Shown in pieces: positions 1 to 10,658 of a DNA stretch of 64,000 bases. The notes beneath the pieces are model-generated. The model saw nothing but the letters and a program-made list of their open reading frames with translations, was not told where the DNA came from and ran no database searches. Numbering within the stretch: position 1 is the stretch's first letter; each line of letters begins with the position of its first letter. Source of the DNA: Hypericum androsaemum (lineage: Eukaryota; Streptophyta; Magnoliopsida; Malpighiales; Hypericaceae); NCBI GenBank assembly GCA_963995505.1, contig OZ023190.1, positions 12,890,092 through 12,954,091 on the forward strand, given 5' to 3'. Both the position numbers and the translations under genes were made by a program.

Positions 1-373
1 CCAAACTTGATGTACCCCTTCTCAAGGTCGACTGAGACTTCCTTCTCCTTTTGGTCGGGTACGGCCTCTCACTGGGAGTCTTCCTTGGGATAGACCTCAC
101 TCCTGATCTTGGGTACCCACTCGCGGATCAACTTTCTGTGAAAGTCAGTGAATGCCTTTGGTTGAATCTCATTGATATGATTGGGATCCTTTCCATTGGT
201 TATTTTGGAAGCTCCAACCCCCTTGGCCCGGCCTTGAGTACAGTCTGGTAGGTGTCTAACTCGCGGACGAGCTAGGAGGGCATTTTGTTCCTCCAACTTG
301 ACCCTTTCCTCTGCAAGTTGTCTTTCAAGGTCTTTAATGACTTACTTCCACTACTGGACCTTCCTCTCAAGGC
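1..373 (-). pseudogene. Degraded retroelement (gag-like) reading frame, distal part
   Basis: On the minus strand an open stretch (296 down to 69) encodes a charged, coiled-coil-like segment starting around LEEQNALLARPRVRHLPDC. Upstream of it (373-297) the same frame reads on through two stop codons. Downstream, near 50-1, another frame gives VPDQKEKEVSVDLEKGYIKF. The sequence is continuous with 9917-10060 once the Athila element and one copy of its GACGC target duplication are removed, so this is the distal half of a host frame that was split by that insertion. No conserved retroelement domain is recognisable. The gag-like label rests on composition and context, and a decayed cellular gene is also possible. 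Confidence 0.35.
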
Positions 374-378
374 GACGC
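374..378. repeat. Target-site duplication GACGC (left copy)
   Basis: GACGC directly abuts the left LTR and recurs at 9912-9916 directly after the right LTR. Five bases is the usual duplication length for Ty3-type integrase. Confidence 0.9.
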
Positions 379-1669
379 TGACGAGCGTGTTGAGGCCCCT
401 CAAAATAAATTGATATTTCGCAGCTCACTAATTTGTAGCAAGCAAGGGAATTACCTAGGAGGGATGAATACTCAATTAATCTAACTATTTAAACAAAAGT
501 AAAAGGGGGGATTTTGTGAGATTTGTAGATCAAACAAAATCAACAAAACACAGAAGGGAGAAGTATAAGTAAAAATCAATGAGAGAAAAGCGGCAGATTC
601 GAGATCGGAGTACCACGACAGGTTGGTTGATCACTGGATCACAAAAGATAATCTAGCACATGTAACAAGTAGGTATAAATCTCCCGCAACCGCAAAGAGA
701 CCACAAACATCCAACAATCAACTAGCCAAACGACCGTCTAACTAGTTGTTTATCACCTAATAGACAGAATATCGACTGATTTCTATTCTATAAGATAATA
801 GCATTAAGAATAGATGTTCCTACTCCTAGCGATTATACTCAAAACCTTGGTATCTACAAACTAGCCTTACTTATTCCTAGTTAATTAGTTTGGTAACAAC
901 CGTTCCTCGCTGAATTAACCTTGCTCCTAGTTCAATTCCTAACTGCGACTGCTAATTAAGAATCGATGGCAACATAAGTTCTAGAATAAACTCACAACAG
1001 CAAATCATTCAAGAATAAAAATAAGCACAAGGAATAAATAAATACTACTGAAATAGATTGATAAAATCTAATCCTCACAACCAAAACCTGGGTCTCCTTC
1101 CTCGAATCAACCTAGAGGTTTAGTTCCTCATAGTCATGACAAAGGCAAAAATAAGGTATATGTTCTCTAGTATTAAAAAGTTCTCTTAAAATAAGTCTAG
1201 ATGATTATATATAAGCCCTCCTAAGTGTAAAAACCTAATGGGTCGTTCCCAGTGTCCTAAGGGACCAGAAGACCGAATTTCCAAAATTGGCCCTTAAAAT
1301 TCGCTGATAATAATCTGCCAGACCAGCCTTCAGTATTTTTGTCGTAACTTCCTTTTTCGATCTTCGATTTAGGCGTTCTTTATATGCACGGAAAGAGGAA
1401 AGAAATATCTTCAATTATCTATCAAATACGCATCCTCTGATTCGGCTCCAAAGTTAACCGAAATGTCCTTCCAAGTCAGCTGTCCCTGCCAGACTTCTTC
1501 TCCAAGTATAATTCTTTCCAAATTTACCTCCTTTTCCTACAATTTAGCACAAAAAACCCATTAGTCATCCAAATCTCAAATATTTACTAAAATGATACTA
1601 AACTAAAGACAAACATATGAAAATAACTCAAAATTCTATGCGTTTAATGCGTGTTTTAGACACACATCA
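379..1669 (-). repeat. Athila 3' LTR
   Basis: A 1291-bp copy collinear with 8619-9911. It differs by scattered transitions and a short indel near position 457, where the other copy has about 16 extra bases. It is the 3' LTR because the polypurine tract adjoins its inner edge. The ORFs in it are not coding. Confidence 0.9.
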
Positions 1670-1687
1670 AACGTCCCCACACTTAAA
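1670..1687 (-). promoter_or_regulatory. Polypurine tract of the Athila element
   Basis: The minus strand reads TTAAGTGTGGGGACG immediately upstream of the 3' LTR, where plus-strand synthesis should prime. A very similar TAAGTGTGGGGATG occurs at 2681-2695, an internal duplicate of the motif. Confidence 0.7.
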
Positions 1688-3475
1688 CTTTGTTTGTCCC
1701 CAAGCAAGACTATAAACTAAGACTTAGACACAAAATACTAAGGACTCAACTCTTCAGACAACAAGCAAATCACTCAACCTATAGACATGTAAATAGATAT
1801 TGTCAACATGAGCACTTGCATTTTAACCACACTGAATTAATAAACCATCAACAACAAACTATCCCTAGGAATCCTCATGCCAAGTCAATTTCAAAATTCA
1901 AGTCTAGCCCACAAATTAAAGTAGTTTCCCATAATTTTAATCATTCAAAAAGTGGTGAAGACCATTAGGGACTCAACATCAATAAGCACCAGGCATGACT
2001 GGATATTAAGGCACTTATAGTGCTATTTAGCTTGGCCTCATCCCAAAATATTATAGGTTAGCATAGTTATCACTCAAGTTTGCATGGCACTTGGGACTTC
2101 ACTCTTAGATGTCAATAGGCCGGGTTACAACTTTTTATTGCTCCGATTGTACACCTATAACGATCTTCAAGCTCCATCCTAGTCAGGCCGGAGGCAACAT
2201 CAACTCCAATTGTTTACCTAACTACTGCCCTTCCGCCATCATTCATTCACATTCTACCTCTACATTCTACATTCCGCATTTCAATTTTCCTTCCTTCCTT
2301 TCCCATTCCTTTCAAACATTTTTTTTTCACAACTTAGAAGGGCAGCAAGTTTTCTTATACGCCACTCGGTTAATTCTCACGCAAGTTAGCTAAAACATAT
2401 ATATGATACAGGCGGGAGTTGGTTACTACAGCTGTGCCACCCGAATTCTCTCAAGTGTTATATCAGTCTTGTACACTAGTGATCGCTTAATCCAATTATG
2501 AGATTTTTTTGAAAAGTAAAAACTACTTCTCAATATGGGCTTATTCCTATCCTTGCTAATTTTATCTTGGCATGAGCTTTCCTAAGGATTTTAAGTTGCT
2601 AAGGCTTCAAAAATTCAAGGTTGCAAGTTCAAGCAGATGGTTGACTCGACACGCAAACCATACTAAATATTTCAACTAAACATCCCCACACTTAGAAAAC
2701 AACATGTCCTCATGGTGTAGGTTGACTCTAAACATAACAAATAGAATAAAATACACAAGATATAACAAGACACTTGAAAATAAAATACAATAAATAAAGT
2801 TAAACAAAATAAATTAGTTTAGGGTTCAAGGGCCCCCTCATGTTGTGTGTCTCTTGCTGAAAGAGGTGGCAACTCGCATCCAGAATTCGTTGTCATCTCG
2901 GATAAGGAAGGAAGCCTTTTATGTGTCGCGAAGGTCAGCTTGATTTGTGGGTGCGACTTTGGTCTTCTTTGGAGACCTGGTGAAAATCTCTGCCCAAAAA
3001 TAAATAATTAATAACAATGAAGCTTGAATGACGAGAAAATGTTGTTGTTCCTGTTTTAAAAAAAATTGATGAGTTAAAAATTAAGCTTAACAGGATATGA
3101 AATATATATAATGGACGAAGAGAATATTGGAGAGAAGGAGAGTTCAAATTCGATTTCCAATCTGTAGGAGTCCAATTAGGACTAAATTTCATGGGCACAG
3201 AAATCAGAGAGATAAATTGTTGGGCTGAAAATTATCGGTTTGGACTTTTAATCAGCGGCTGGGTCGTCGAGAGAAGGGCTTGGTCGGCGCGAGAAGGGCT
3301 TGAGCTTTAAATATTCTGTTCACGTCGTGGAGGTCAGGTGATTGTCGGGGCCAAAAGGGTCAAAGTGCCTCGGGTTTTTCTGTCGAATTCGTAGCAGGAT
3401 TGTCTGTTCACCGCGAGGACAATTGCAGATTCGTACGTCCCGTACAATTCCTTTATAAGCTTCGAAATCTTCTGT
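1688..3475 (-). other. Noncoding 3' region of the Athila element
   Basis: About 1.8 kb between the end of integrase and the polypurine tract. Only short unrelated ORFs are present and none resembles an envelope-like protein. It contains the second polypurine-like motif (2681-2695) and GC-richer short repeats around 3250-3300 (a gagaagggctt motif twice, once more near 3490). Long untranslated 3' regions are usual in this lineage. Confidence 0.6.
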
Positions 3476-4465
3476 TCACATCGTGGCGAGAAGGGCTATT
3501 TGATTAGACCTTTTCAATTTTTTTCTCTTTTGACCCACAGTAAAATTTTTGCGAAGGAGCAATTTATCATGTAGGATTTTGCTACGCTCCTTGTACATCG
3601 TCGCATTCTCATATGCTTCTAGATGGATCTCCTCTAATTCTTGCAATTGCAATTTCCGTTCTTCGCCAGCCATTTGAAAATCTATGTTGCCGCACTTGAC
3701 CGCCCAGTACGCTTTATACTCGATCTCTACAGGTCAGTGACATAATTTTCCAAATACTATGCGGTAAGGAGACATACCGATTGGAGTCTTGTATGCTGTG
3801 CGGTATGCCCAAAGAGCATCGTCTAAACGTAAGCTCCAATCCTTTCGTGAGGGGTTCACTATTTTCTCTAATATTTGTTTCACCTCTCGATTGTATACCT
3901 CCGCTTGTCCATTGGTTTGTGGGTGATACGTGGTAGCAACACGATGATGCACGTCGTATTTCTTCATTAATGCTTCTATGGTGCGGTTGCATAAATGGGT
4001 ACCTTGGTCGCTGATGACTGCATGTGGAATGCCAAACCTACTAAAGATGTTAGATTTTAAAAATCCTGCAATAACTTTAGAATCATTAGTTTGAGTAGCC
4101 TTTGCTTCGACCCACTTCGAGACATAATCAACTGCAAGAAGGATATAGATGTTACCTAAAGAGCTGGGAAAAGATCCCATAAAATCAAATCCCCACACAT
4201 CAAATACCTCGCAGAAAAGTATAGGAACTTGAGGCATCTCATTTCTACGAGATATATTTCCTACTCGCTGACAGCGGTCACAGCTCTTGCAAAATTCATA
4301 AGCATCATGGAATAAAGTAGGCCAATAGAATCCATTATCTAGCACTTTTCTAGCAGTTCTCCTAGGACCAAAGTGACCTCCACATGCATACGTATGACAA
4401 TAAGCCAGGATGGACTCATATTTATGTAATGCTACACAGCGACGAATGACTTGATCACTGCCAAT
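3476..4465 (-). pseudogene. Athila integrase, inactivated
   Basis: Integrase inserts the cDNA copy into the genome. In the minus frame the zinc-binding region lies at 4465-4240 (ending CKSCDRCQ). The catalytic core has D in GFDFMG, D in ISDQGTH and E in GQAEVYNRE, so the DDE triad is intact. A C-terminal tail runs to 3476. The frame is continuous with reverse transcriptase but is broken by a TGA at 4466-4468 and by another TGA at 3731-3733, just after FGKLCH. The same frame resumes after that stop (PVEIEYKAYWAVK), so both breaks are point mutations rather than frameshifts. Confidence 0.88.
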
Positions 4466-4468
4466 TTT

Positions 4469-6259
4469 TCACAGAAAAGGTTCATCCCAAATAAAGTACT
4501 TTGAATCACAAAGTTTGTGCCTTTTTGCTTTTGTTAAACCTGAAGGAGTCTTACCAGTTACAATAAAGTTTACAAGGTCTGCATACCATGGTTCTTCAGT
4601 TTGGACATGAAAAAGTTGTTCATCAGGAAAATTGTCTAAAATAGGTAGTGGCTCCTCTGCACGTTCCAGGCGGCTCAAGTTGTCCGCTACTAAATTTTTA
4701 GAGCCCTTCTTGTCTTGAATCTCCAAGTTAAACTCCTGCAGCAAAAGAATCCATCGAATTAGGCGTGGTTTAGACTCTTTCTTTGCCAATAAATATTTGA
4801 GTGCAGCATGATCAGAATAAACTATGACTTTTGTTCCTAAAAGATAAGAACGAAATTTATCCAAGGCAAAGACAATGGCAAGTAATTCTTTCTCCGTGGT
4901 GGAGTAATTTTGTTGGGCTCCATCCAAAGTCTTTGAGGCATAGTAGATGACATGACTGCTCTTCTCAATTCGTTGTCCAAGTACAGCTCCTACTGCATAG
5001 TCACTTGCATCGGTCATGATCTCGAATGGTAGGTGCCAATTAGGAGGTTGCAGGATTGGGGCGGTGGTTAGCAACAACTTTAGTTTGTCAAAAGCTTCAT
5101 TGCACTCCTTACTGAAAATGAATTCCACGTCATTTTTTAGTAGATTGCTCAAAGGTAAAGCGATCTTGGAGAAATCTTTGATGAAACAACGATAGAACCC
5201 TGCATGACCAAGAAAATTACGAACTTCTCGAACATTAGTTGGATAAGGGAGATTAGAAACCAAATCAATTTTTGCTTTATCAACTTCAATCCCTTTTTCA
5301 GAAATCACATGTCCGAGGACAATGCCTTGGGTGACCATGAAATGACATTTTTCGTAGTTCAAGACCAGGCTTTTCTCAATACAATGTTGTAAAACTTTTG
5401 AAAGATTCTGCAAGCAGTGGTTAAAAGAATCGCCGTACACGGTAAAATCATCCATGAAAATCTCAATGCAATTCTCTATCATGTCAGAAAATATACTCAT
5501 CATGCAACGTTGAAAAGTATCAGGAGCATCACATAAACCAAAGGGCATACGATGAAAAGCAAATGTACCAAATGGGCAAGTGAATGTAGTTTTCTCTTGG
5601 TCTTTTGGATCAACTACTATTTGATAGTATCCCGAATAACCATCAAGAAAACATAAATAGGGCTTACCTGTAAGTCGCTCCAACATCTCATCAATAAAAG
5701 GTAAGGGAAAGTGGTCTTTCCTTGTTGCAGCATTGAGTTTGCGATAGTCAATGCAAACACGCCACCCATTCTGGACTTGCATAGGTATCAGTTCATTCTT
5801 CTCATTCGCGACCAAAGTAAGTCCAGTCTTCTTCGGAACCACATGGATTGGGCTAACCCATTGGCTATCAGAGATGGGGTAGATGATACCCAAGTCAAGA
5901 AGCTTGATGATTTCTTTCATAACGACTTCCTTCATGGCTGGGTTTAACTTCTATTGTGGATCTCTCTTCGGCTTGGCATTTTCTTCTAAGAGAATTCGGT
6001 GCATGTATACGGAAGGGCTGATGCCTTTTATATCTGCCAATGTCCAACCAATGGCTGTTTTATATTCTCTCAGCACTTCAATCAATTGTTGCTCTTGAAA
6101 CATGGCAAGATCCTTGGAGATAATCACTGGTAGGGTGTCCTTATCGCCGAGATACACGTACTTGAGATTCTCGAGTAACTTTTTCAACTCTAACTTGGGA
6201 GCCTGTTCAACAGAAGGGAGAATATGTTCGTTAGTAATTGGTAAAGGAATTATAGAATT
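4469..6259 (-). pseudogene. Athila reverse transcriptase and RNase H, inactivated
   Basis: This region makes element cDNA from RNA. It holds a linker (6259-5951), the RT fingers and palm with the catalytic FMDD box at about 5445-5455, the RNase H domain starting at [17 protein letters not shown] and containing TEKELLA and [11 protein letters not shown], and the connection to integrase ([10 protein letters not shown]). Length and domain order are those of a complete Ty3-type RT-RH. A TAG at 5948-5950 interrupts [12 protein letters not shown] in frame, and a TAG at 6260-6262 separates it from the protease. No frameshift was found in this part. Confidence 0.92.
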
Positions 6260-6262
6260 CTC

Positions 6263-7244
6263 CTAACTTCTTGGGACCTCTGTGAGTGAGTAAAGAGCCA
6301 TAATAGTGTCTTGATCTTCCTCCACGAGTTCCATGATTGCATCTTGATCAATGGTAGAATTTTGAATCACCCATTTGAGGGAGTCCTTGATACATACTCT
6401 TTCAAAAGTAACTTGGACAAGCGGGTCAATTACATCAATAGAAAAAGCAGTTGCAGAATCTTGAGGGTGCTTCATGGCATCAAATATATTAAAGATCACT
6501 ACTTCTCCATCAAATTCGAGTGAAAGAGTTCCATTATGCACATCTATCTTGGTTCTAGCAGTTTTCATGAATGGTCGTCCAAGCAAGATGTGAGAAAAAT
6601 TAGAGCGAGAATCATCATCCATATCAATCACATAAAAATCAACAGGAAAGATGAATTCATTTACTTTAACAAACACATCTTCTAGAACTCCTTCAGGATA
6701 AGAATTAGACCTATCTGCCAACTGAATTATGATTCTAGTATCTTTTAAAGGACCTAGATTCAAAACTTTATAAATGGACAGTGGCATGACATTAATAGAC
6801 GCTCCCAAATCAAGCATTGCTTTTTTAATTCTCGTATTTCCAATAGTGCATGGAATAGTGAACATACCTGGATCCTTGCACTTTTGGGGAAGCTTCCTTT
6901 TGATAATCGCTGAAGCGTTTTCGCCCACTCTAACTTTGTCATCCATGCCTAACTTCTTCTTGTTGGTGCAAAGATCTTTAAGAAATTTTGCATACCTCGG
7001 TATTTGCTTGATGGCATCGAGCAATGGAATATTCACTTCTACCTTGCGAAAGGTTTCCAGAATTTTTTGCTCGGCAACGTCCTTCTTTGCTTTAGCAAAT
7101 CTTCCAGGAAATGGTGGAAAAATCTCTATCGTGGGCTTCAATTTAATGGATTCCTTCTCTTTCTCCACCTCCTTCTCAATTTCACTTATCTTATTCTCTT
7201 CTTGAGTATTCTCTTCTAGGACAGGTGTTGTTTCCAAAGTTTTC
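6263..7244 (-). pseudogene. Athila protease region and gag-pol linker
   Basis: A retropepsin-like aspartic protease that would process the polyprotein. The active-site motif appears as DLGASINVMP, with leucine before glycine as is common in this retroelement lineage. The flap/strand region ends in ILLGRPFMKTARTKID. Upstream is a highly charged linker (EEKNKI.. and KEKES-type residues, about 7230-7140). The frame ends at a TAG (6260-6262) and is in phase with the RT downstream. The codons 7282-7245 are the antisense of the inverted gag block and do not belong to the protein. Confidence 0.85.
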
Positions 7245-7590
7245 CCATGATCCATACTCCAATTACTACAACCCAGGCACAAGAGACCATCCCAATTTCA
7301 GATATGGGCCACCTCAAGGACAACCAAATCAAAGGGCACCACCTGCTTATGAAAACTCTAGGCCTGAGCCACCTCAACAACAAGCTACTAGTTCTTCCCA
7401 ATCATTGGAAGACCTTATTAAGTCTTTGGCCATCAGCATCAACCAGAGTATTCAAAATCTTGCTAACCAAACTAATGCGAGTATCAAGAATGTCAACGAA
7501 GAGTGTCTCAGATTACAGCTGATGTGAGAGAAATGAAGAATTCTCAAGGGAGACCAAAAAGTCAACAAAGTGGGCACTTCTAACATAGAA
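7245..7590 (+). pseudogene. Inverted gag block B (proline/glutamine-rich C-terminal gag)
   Basis: On the plus strand, opposite to the rest of the element, this block reads HDPYSNYYNPGTRDHPNF, then a P/Q-rich stretch, then SLEDLIKSLA and NQTNASIKN. This is the part of Athila-type gag that normally follows the zinc knuckle. A +1 shift near 7498 is needed to continue (VSQITADVREMKNSQG). The block sits where that part of gag should be (between the zinc knuckle and protease) but is flipped. Confidence 0.75.
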
Positions 7591-7755
7591 GAGAGATTCA
7601 ATGAACTAAAAATATTTGTGAAGTCAGCCTTCAAAAATGGCCCAGCCAAGCCAATAGTATGTGGTGTTTGCTCTATTCTATGGCACCATTCGGAAGCATG
7701 TCCTGAAGTTGAAGAAGGAGCATATGTTGTGGGTAATAGTGATTATCAGCCCTGA
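7570..7755 (+). pseudogene. Inverted gag block A (zinc-knuckle region)
   Basis: On the plus strand it reads NIEERFNELKIF followed by a nucleic-acid-binding knuckle (CGVCSILWHHSEACP). In related gag proteins this follows the capsid. It lies next to the capsid end (7798) as expected, but in opposite orientation. Blocks A and B therefore occupy their normal places and each is individually reversed. Confidence 0.75.
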
Positions 7756-8536
7756 ACTTTGACGTCCTCGTGTATTTTTAGCCATCCTTTCAATCAGCTA
7801 TTTTGCTTGAGCAGGTGTATTATTCATGAGGTCACCTCTACTGGCAGCGTCAAGCATGCTCCTTTCTGAAGGGAGGAGTCTTTCATAAAAATATTGTATG
7901 AGCTGATTCTCTGCAATTTGATGTTGTGGACAACTAGAACACAATTGTTGAAATCTCTCCCAGTATTCATATAACGTCTCGCCAGAGTGCTGGGTGATGC
8001 CACTAATCTCCTTCCTTTTAGATATCACTGTAGAAGCACGAAAGTATCTATCCAAGAATTTCTTTTGCAATTCTGCCCAAGTCGTTATCGATCCTGGCTC
8101 AAGACTGTATAGCCAGTCCCTAGCTTTGTCTTCAACAGAGAATGGAAAAGCCATCAGCTTGACTAATTCTATAGAGCCTCATGCTTGTTTCATAGTAAAG
8201 CAAGCGATGTGAATTCCTTGTAGATGTCTGTTGGCATTCTCTCCAGCTCGTCCATAGAAGGTGGGTAGCCGATGAATCAAACTTGACTTGAGCTCAAACG
8301 GAGGAATATTATCAGGAAGAATAATGCACAACGGTTGTTGGTTGACATCATTGTCTGCCATGGCGTTCATGGTAAGCTGTTGGTCTACCATGTTAGAAAT
8401 ATCTTCAGGAGTGCTTTCAGTGTCAGATGAAGAAGTAGAGTCTCCCTCACTGGTAGAATCACCAGAAGCAATAGCTTGTCAAAGCCTTCCGGTTTGCCTT
8501 TGCAGTCTTCTCAATCTTCCGGTCAAGAGGTAAAGT
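7756..8536 (-). pseudogene. Athila gag (capsid part), inactivated
   Basis: Capsid-type gag assembles the virus-like particle. The minus frame from about 8536 gives an S/T/D-rich leader, then NQQPLCIILPDNIPPFELKS (8340-8280) and the retrotrans_gag core (DKARDWLYSLEPGSITTW ... ERFQQLCSSCP) at 8154-7798. In-frame stops occur at 8176-8178 (after FTMKQA), at 7795-7797 (AQAK/LIERMAKNTR, a CAG-to-TAG type change) and in the leader near 8475. After about 7760 the minus frame is lost because the rest of gag is inverted. Confidence 0.82.
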
Positions 8537-8595
8537 ACCTAAGCCTGAAGAACGAGTTAACATACAGAGTCAGATCAATCAAATAAATTAAAACC

Positions 8596-8613
8596 TCCCC
8601 GGCAACGGCGCCA
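8596..8613 (-). promoter_or_regulatory. Primer-binding site (tRNA-Asp)
   Basis: The minus strand reads TGGCGCCGTTGCCGGGGA, complementary to the 3' end of plant tRNA-Asp including CCA. It starts five bases inside the 5' LTR. This fixes the element's orientation as minus. Confidence 0.9.
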
Positions 8614-8618
8614 AATTT

Positions 8619-9911
8619 TGACGAGCGTGTCGAGGCCCCTCAAAATAAACCGATATTTCGTGACTCACTAATTTATAGCAAGCAAGGAAAGTACCGAGTC
8701 AGATCCAAGGAGGGACGAATACTCAATTAATCTAACTATTTAAACGAAAGTAAAAGGGGGGATTTTGTGAGATTTGTAGATCAAACAAAATCAACAAAAC
8801 ACAGAAGAGAGAAGTATAAGTAAAAATCAATGAGAAAAAAGTGGCAGATTCGAGATCGGAGTACCACGACAGGTTGGTTGATCACTGGATCACAAAAGAT
8901 AATCTAGCACACGTAGCAAGTAGGTGTAAATTTCCTGCAACCGCAAAGAGACCACAAACATCCAACAATCAACTAGCCAAACGACCGCCTAACTAGTTTT
9001 TTATCACCTAATAGACAGAATATCGACCAATTTTTATTCTATAAGATAATAGCATTAAGAATAGATGTTCCTACTCCTAGCGATTATACTCAAAACCTTG
9101 GTATCTACAAACTAGCCTTACTTATTCCTAGTTAATTAGTTTGGTAACGACCGTTCCTCGCTGAATTAACCTTGCTCCTAGTTCAATTCCTAACTGCGAC
9201 CGCTAATTAAGAATCGATGGCAACATAAGTTCTTGAATAAACTCACAACCGTAAATCATTCAAGAACAAAAATAAGTACAAGGAATAAATAAATACTACT
9301 GAAATAGATTGATAAAACCTGATCCTCACAACCGAAACTTGGGTCTCCTTCCTCGAATCAACCTAGAAGTTTAGTTTCTCATAGTCATGACAAAGGCAAA
9401 AATAAGGTATATGTTCTCTGGAATCATAAAGTTCTCTTAAAATAAGTCTAGAGGTTTATATATAAGCTCTCCTAAGTGTAAAAACCTAATGGGTCGTCCC
9501 CAGTGTCCTAAGGGATCAGAAGACCGAATTTTCAAAATTGGCCCTTAAAATTTGCTGATAATAATCTGCCAGACCAGCCTTCAGTATTTTGGTCGTAACT
9601 TCTTTTTTCGATCTCCGATTTAGGCATTTTTTATATGCACGGAAAGAGGAAAGAAATATCTTCAATTGTTTGTCAAATACGCATCATCTGATTCGGCTCA
9701 AAAGTTGACCGAAATACCCTTCCAATCAGCTGTCCCTGCCAGACTTCTTCTCCAAGTATAATTCTTTCCAAATTTGCCTCCTTTTCCTACAATTTAGCGC
9801 TATTAGTCATCCAAATCTCAAATATTTACTAAAACGATACTAAACTAAAGATAAACATACGAAAATAACTCGAAATCCTATTCGTTTAATGCATGTTTTA
9901 GACACATATCA
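8619..9911 (-). repeat. Athila 5' LTR
   Basis: A 1293-bp direct repeat of 379-1669. It is the 5' LTR because the primer-binding site adjoins it. It ends at TATCA before the GACGC duplication (9912-9916). Confidence 0.9.
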
Positions 9912-9916
9912 GACGC

Positions 9917-10658
9917 CTCTAAGTCTTAGTGAGGATGTCTTGTGTTGGTGGCTCAGAGATGACCCTCTTATCTCCAAGCCGGTTGAAGGCATACTTACAT
10001 GAGTCAGACTCGTCTTGATGGTCCACCTTGATACAAGGATGACTTATCCTCCATGTTTCATTGGCTCCCCTTGGACAGAACTTTCGAGTCCTCGAGATGC
10101 CGCTATCAGGCGACCGTCCTTGCCCCTAGAGTCTTTCTCCTCAGGTCTTAAGATCAACCTTCCCTCGCTTGGGACTATCGACTTCTCTCATACGAAAGGA
10201 GTTCTGAGCCTTTGGGATGCTGTTATCGGGTAGCCTTCCGTACCCCCCGAGTTTTATCCACCGGGACTTGGGATCAGCCTTTGTTTTCTTTGGGCCATCA
10301 GATCTCCTCGGATGAAAGAACTTCTGAGCTTTTGGGACACTATTATCAGATAGTCGTCCTTGCCCCCTGAGTCTTTCCCGCCGGGTCTTAGGGTCAGCCA
10401 TTGCCTTCTTAGGGTCCGGCCTTCCTTGCCCCCCGAATCTTTTTCTCCAGGTCTTGCGGTCGGCCTTCCCTTGGTTGGAGCCTTCCTTCTCTCTGGTCCC
10501 ATGGATACCAACCACAGCAACTGAAGCACCAACATGGGTGTTAGTTGACGATTATCTCCCAGGGTGTTGATATGAGTCCAAGTCCTCAGAATAAAAAAGT
10601 TTAAATTGTCCTTATGTTCCTTGTTATTGGGTAGATCCGAATGCCAGCTGGCGGATGA
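9917..10658 (-). pseudogene. Degraded retroelement (gag-like) reading frame, proximal part with ~120-bp repeats
   Basis: Reading the minus strand leftward, one frame gives a basic, repetitive protein (10515-10141). Its units contain RERLRGQGRLSDNS, VPKAQKFF and DPKTRRERL-type motifs. The frame then continues, with stops, through DHQDESDSCKYAFNRLGDKR and EPPTQDILTKT to the Athila insertion point, where it joins 373-1. The underlying DNA is a degenerate tandem array of about 120-bp units between roughly 10085 and 10470 (recurrent ccccctgagtcttt... and gccttcttagggt-type phrases). No named domain was recognised. Confidence 0.35.

Larger units (their letters stand above)
379..9911 (-). mobile_element. 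Athila-type Ty3 LTR retrotransposon, full length, inactivated
   Basis: Two direct LTRs of about 1.29 kb (379-1669 and 8619-9911) start TGACGAGCGTG and end with TCA on the plus strand. They are flanked by a perfect 5-bp duplication GACGC (374-378 and 9912-9916). Internal order on the minus strand is a primer-binding site matching tRNA-Asp, gag, protease, reverse transcriptase, RNase H, integrase, a long noncoding 3' region and a polypurine tract. The RT and integrase wording ([24 protein letters not shown]) and the tRNA-Asp primer fit Athila-group elements. No env-like frame is seen between integrase and the 3' LTR. Gag and pol carry several in-frame stops, and part of gag lies in the opposite orientation, so the copy cannot move by itself. 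By eye the LTRs differ at roughly one site in twenty over the first 330 bases, mostly transitions, which indicates an old insertion. Confidence 0.93.

Noticed and set aside
51..251. Plus-strand ORF at the window start
   Set aside because: Antisense of the minus-strand gag-like frame, with no recognisable protein.
2935..3198. Possible env-like ORF of the Athila element
   Set aside because: Only 87 codons, with no signal peptide plus transmembrane arrangement of env-like proteins.
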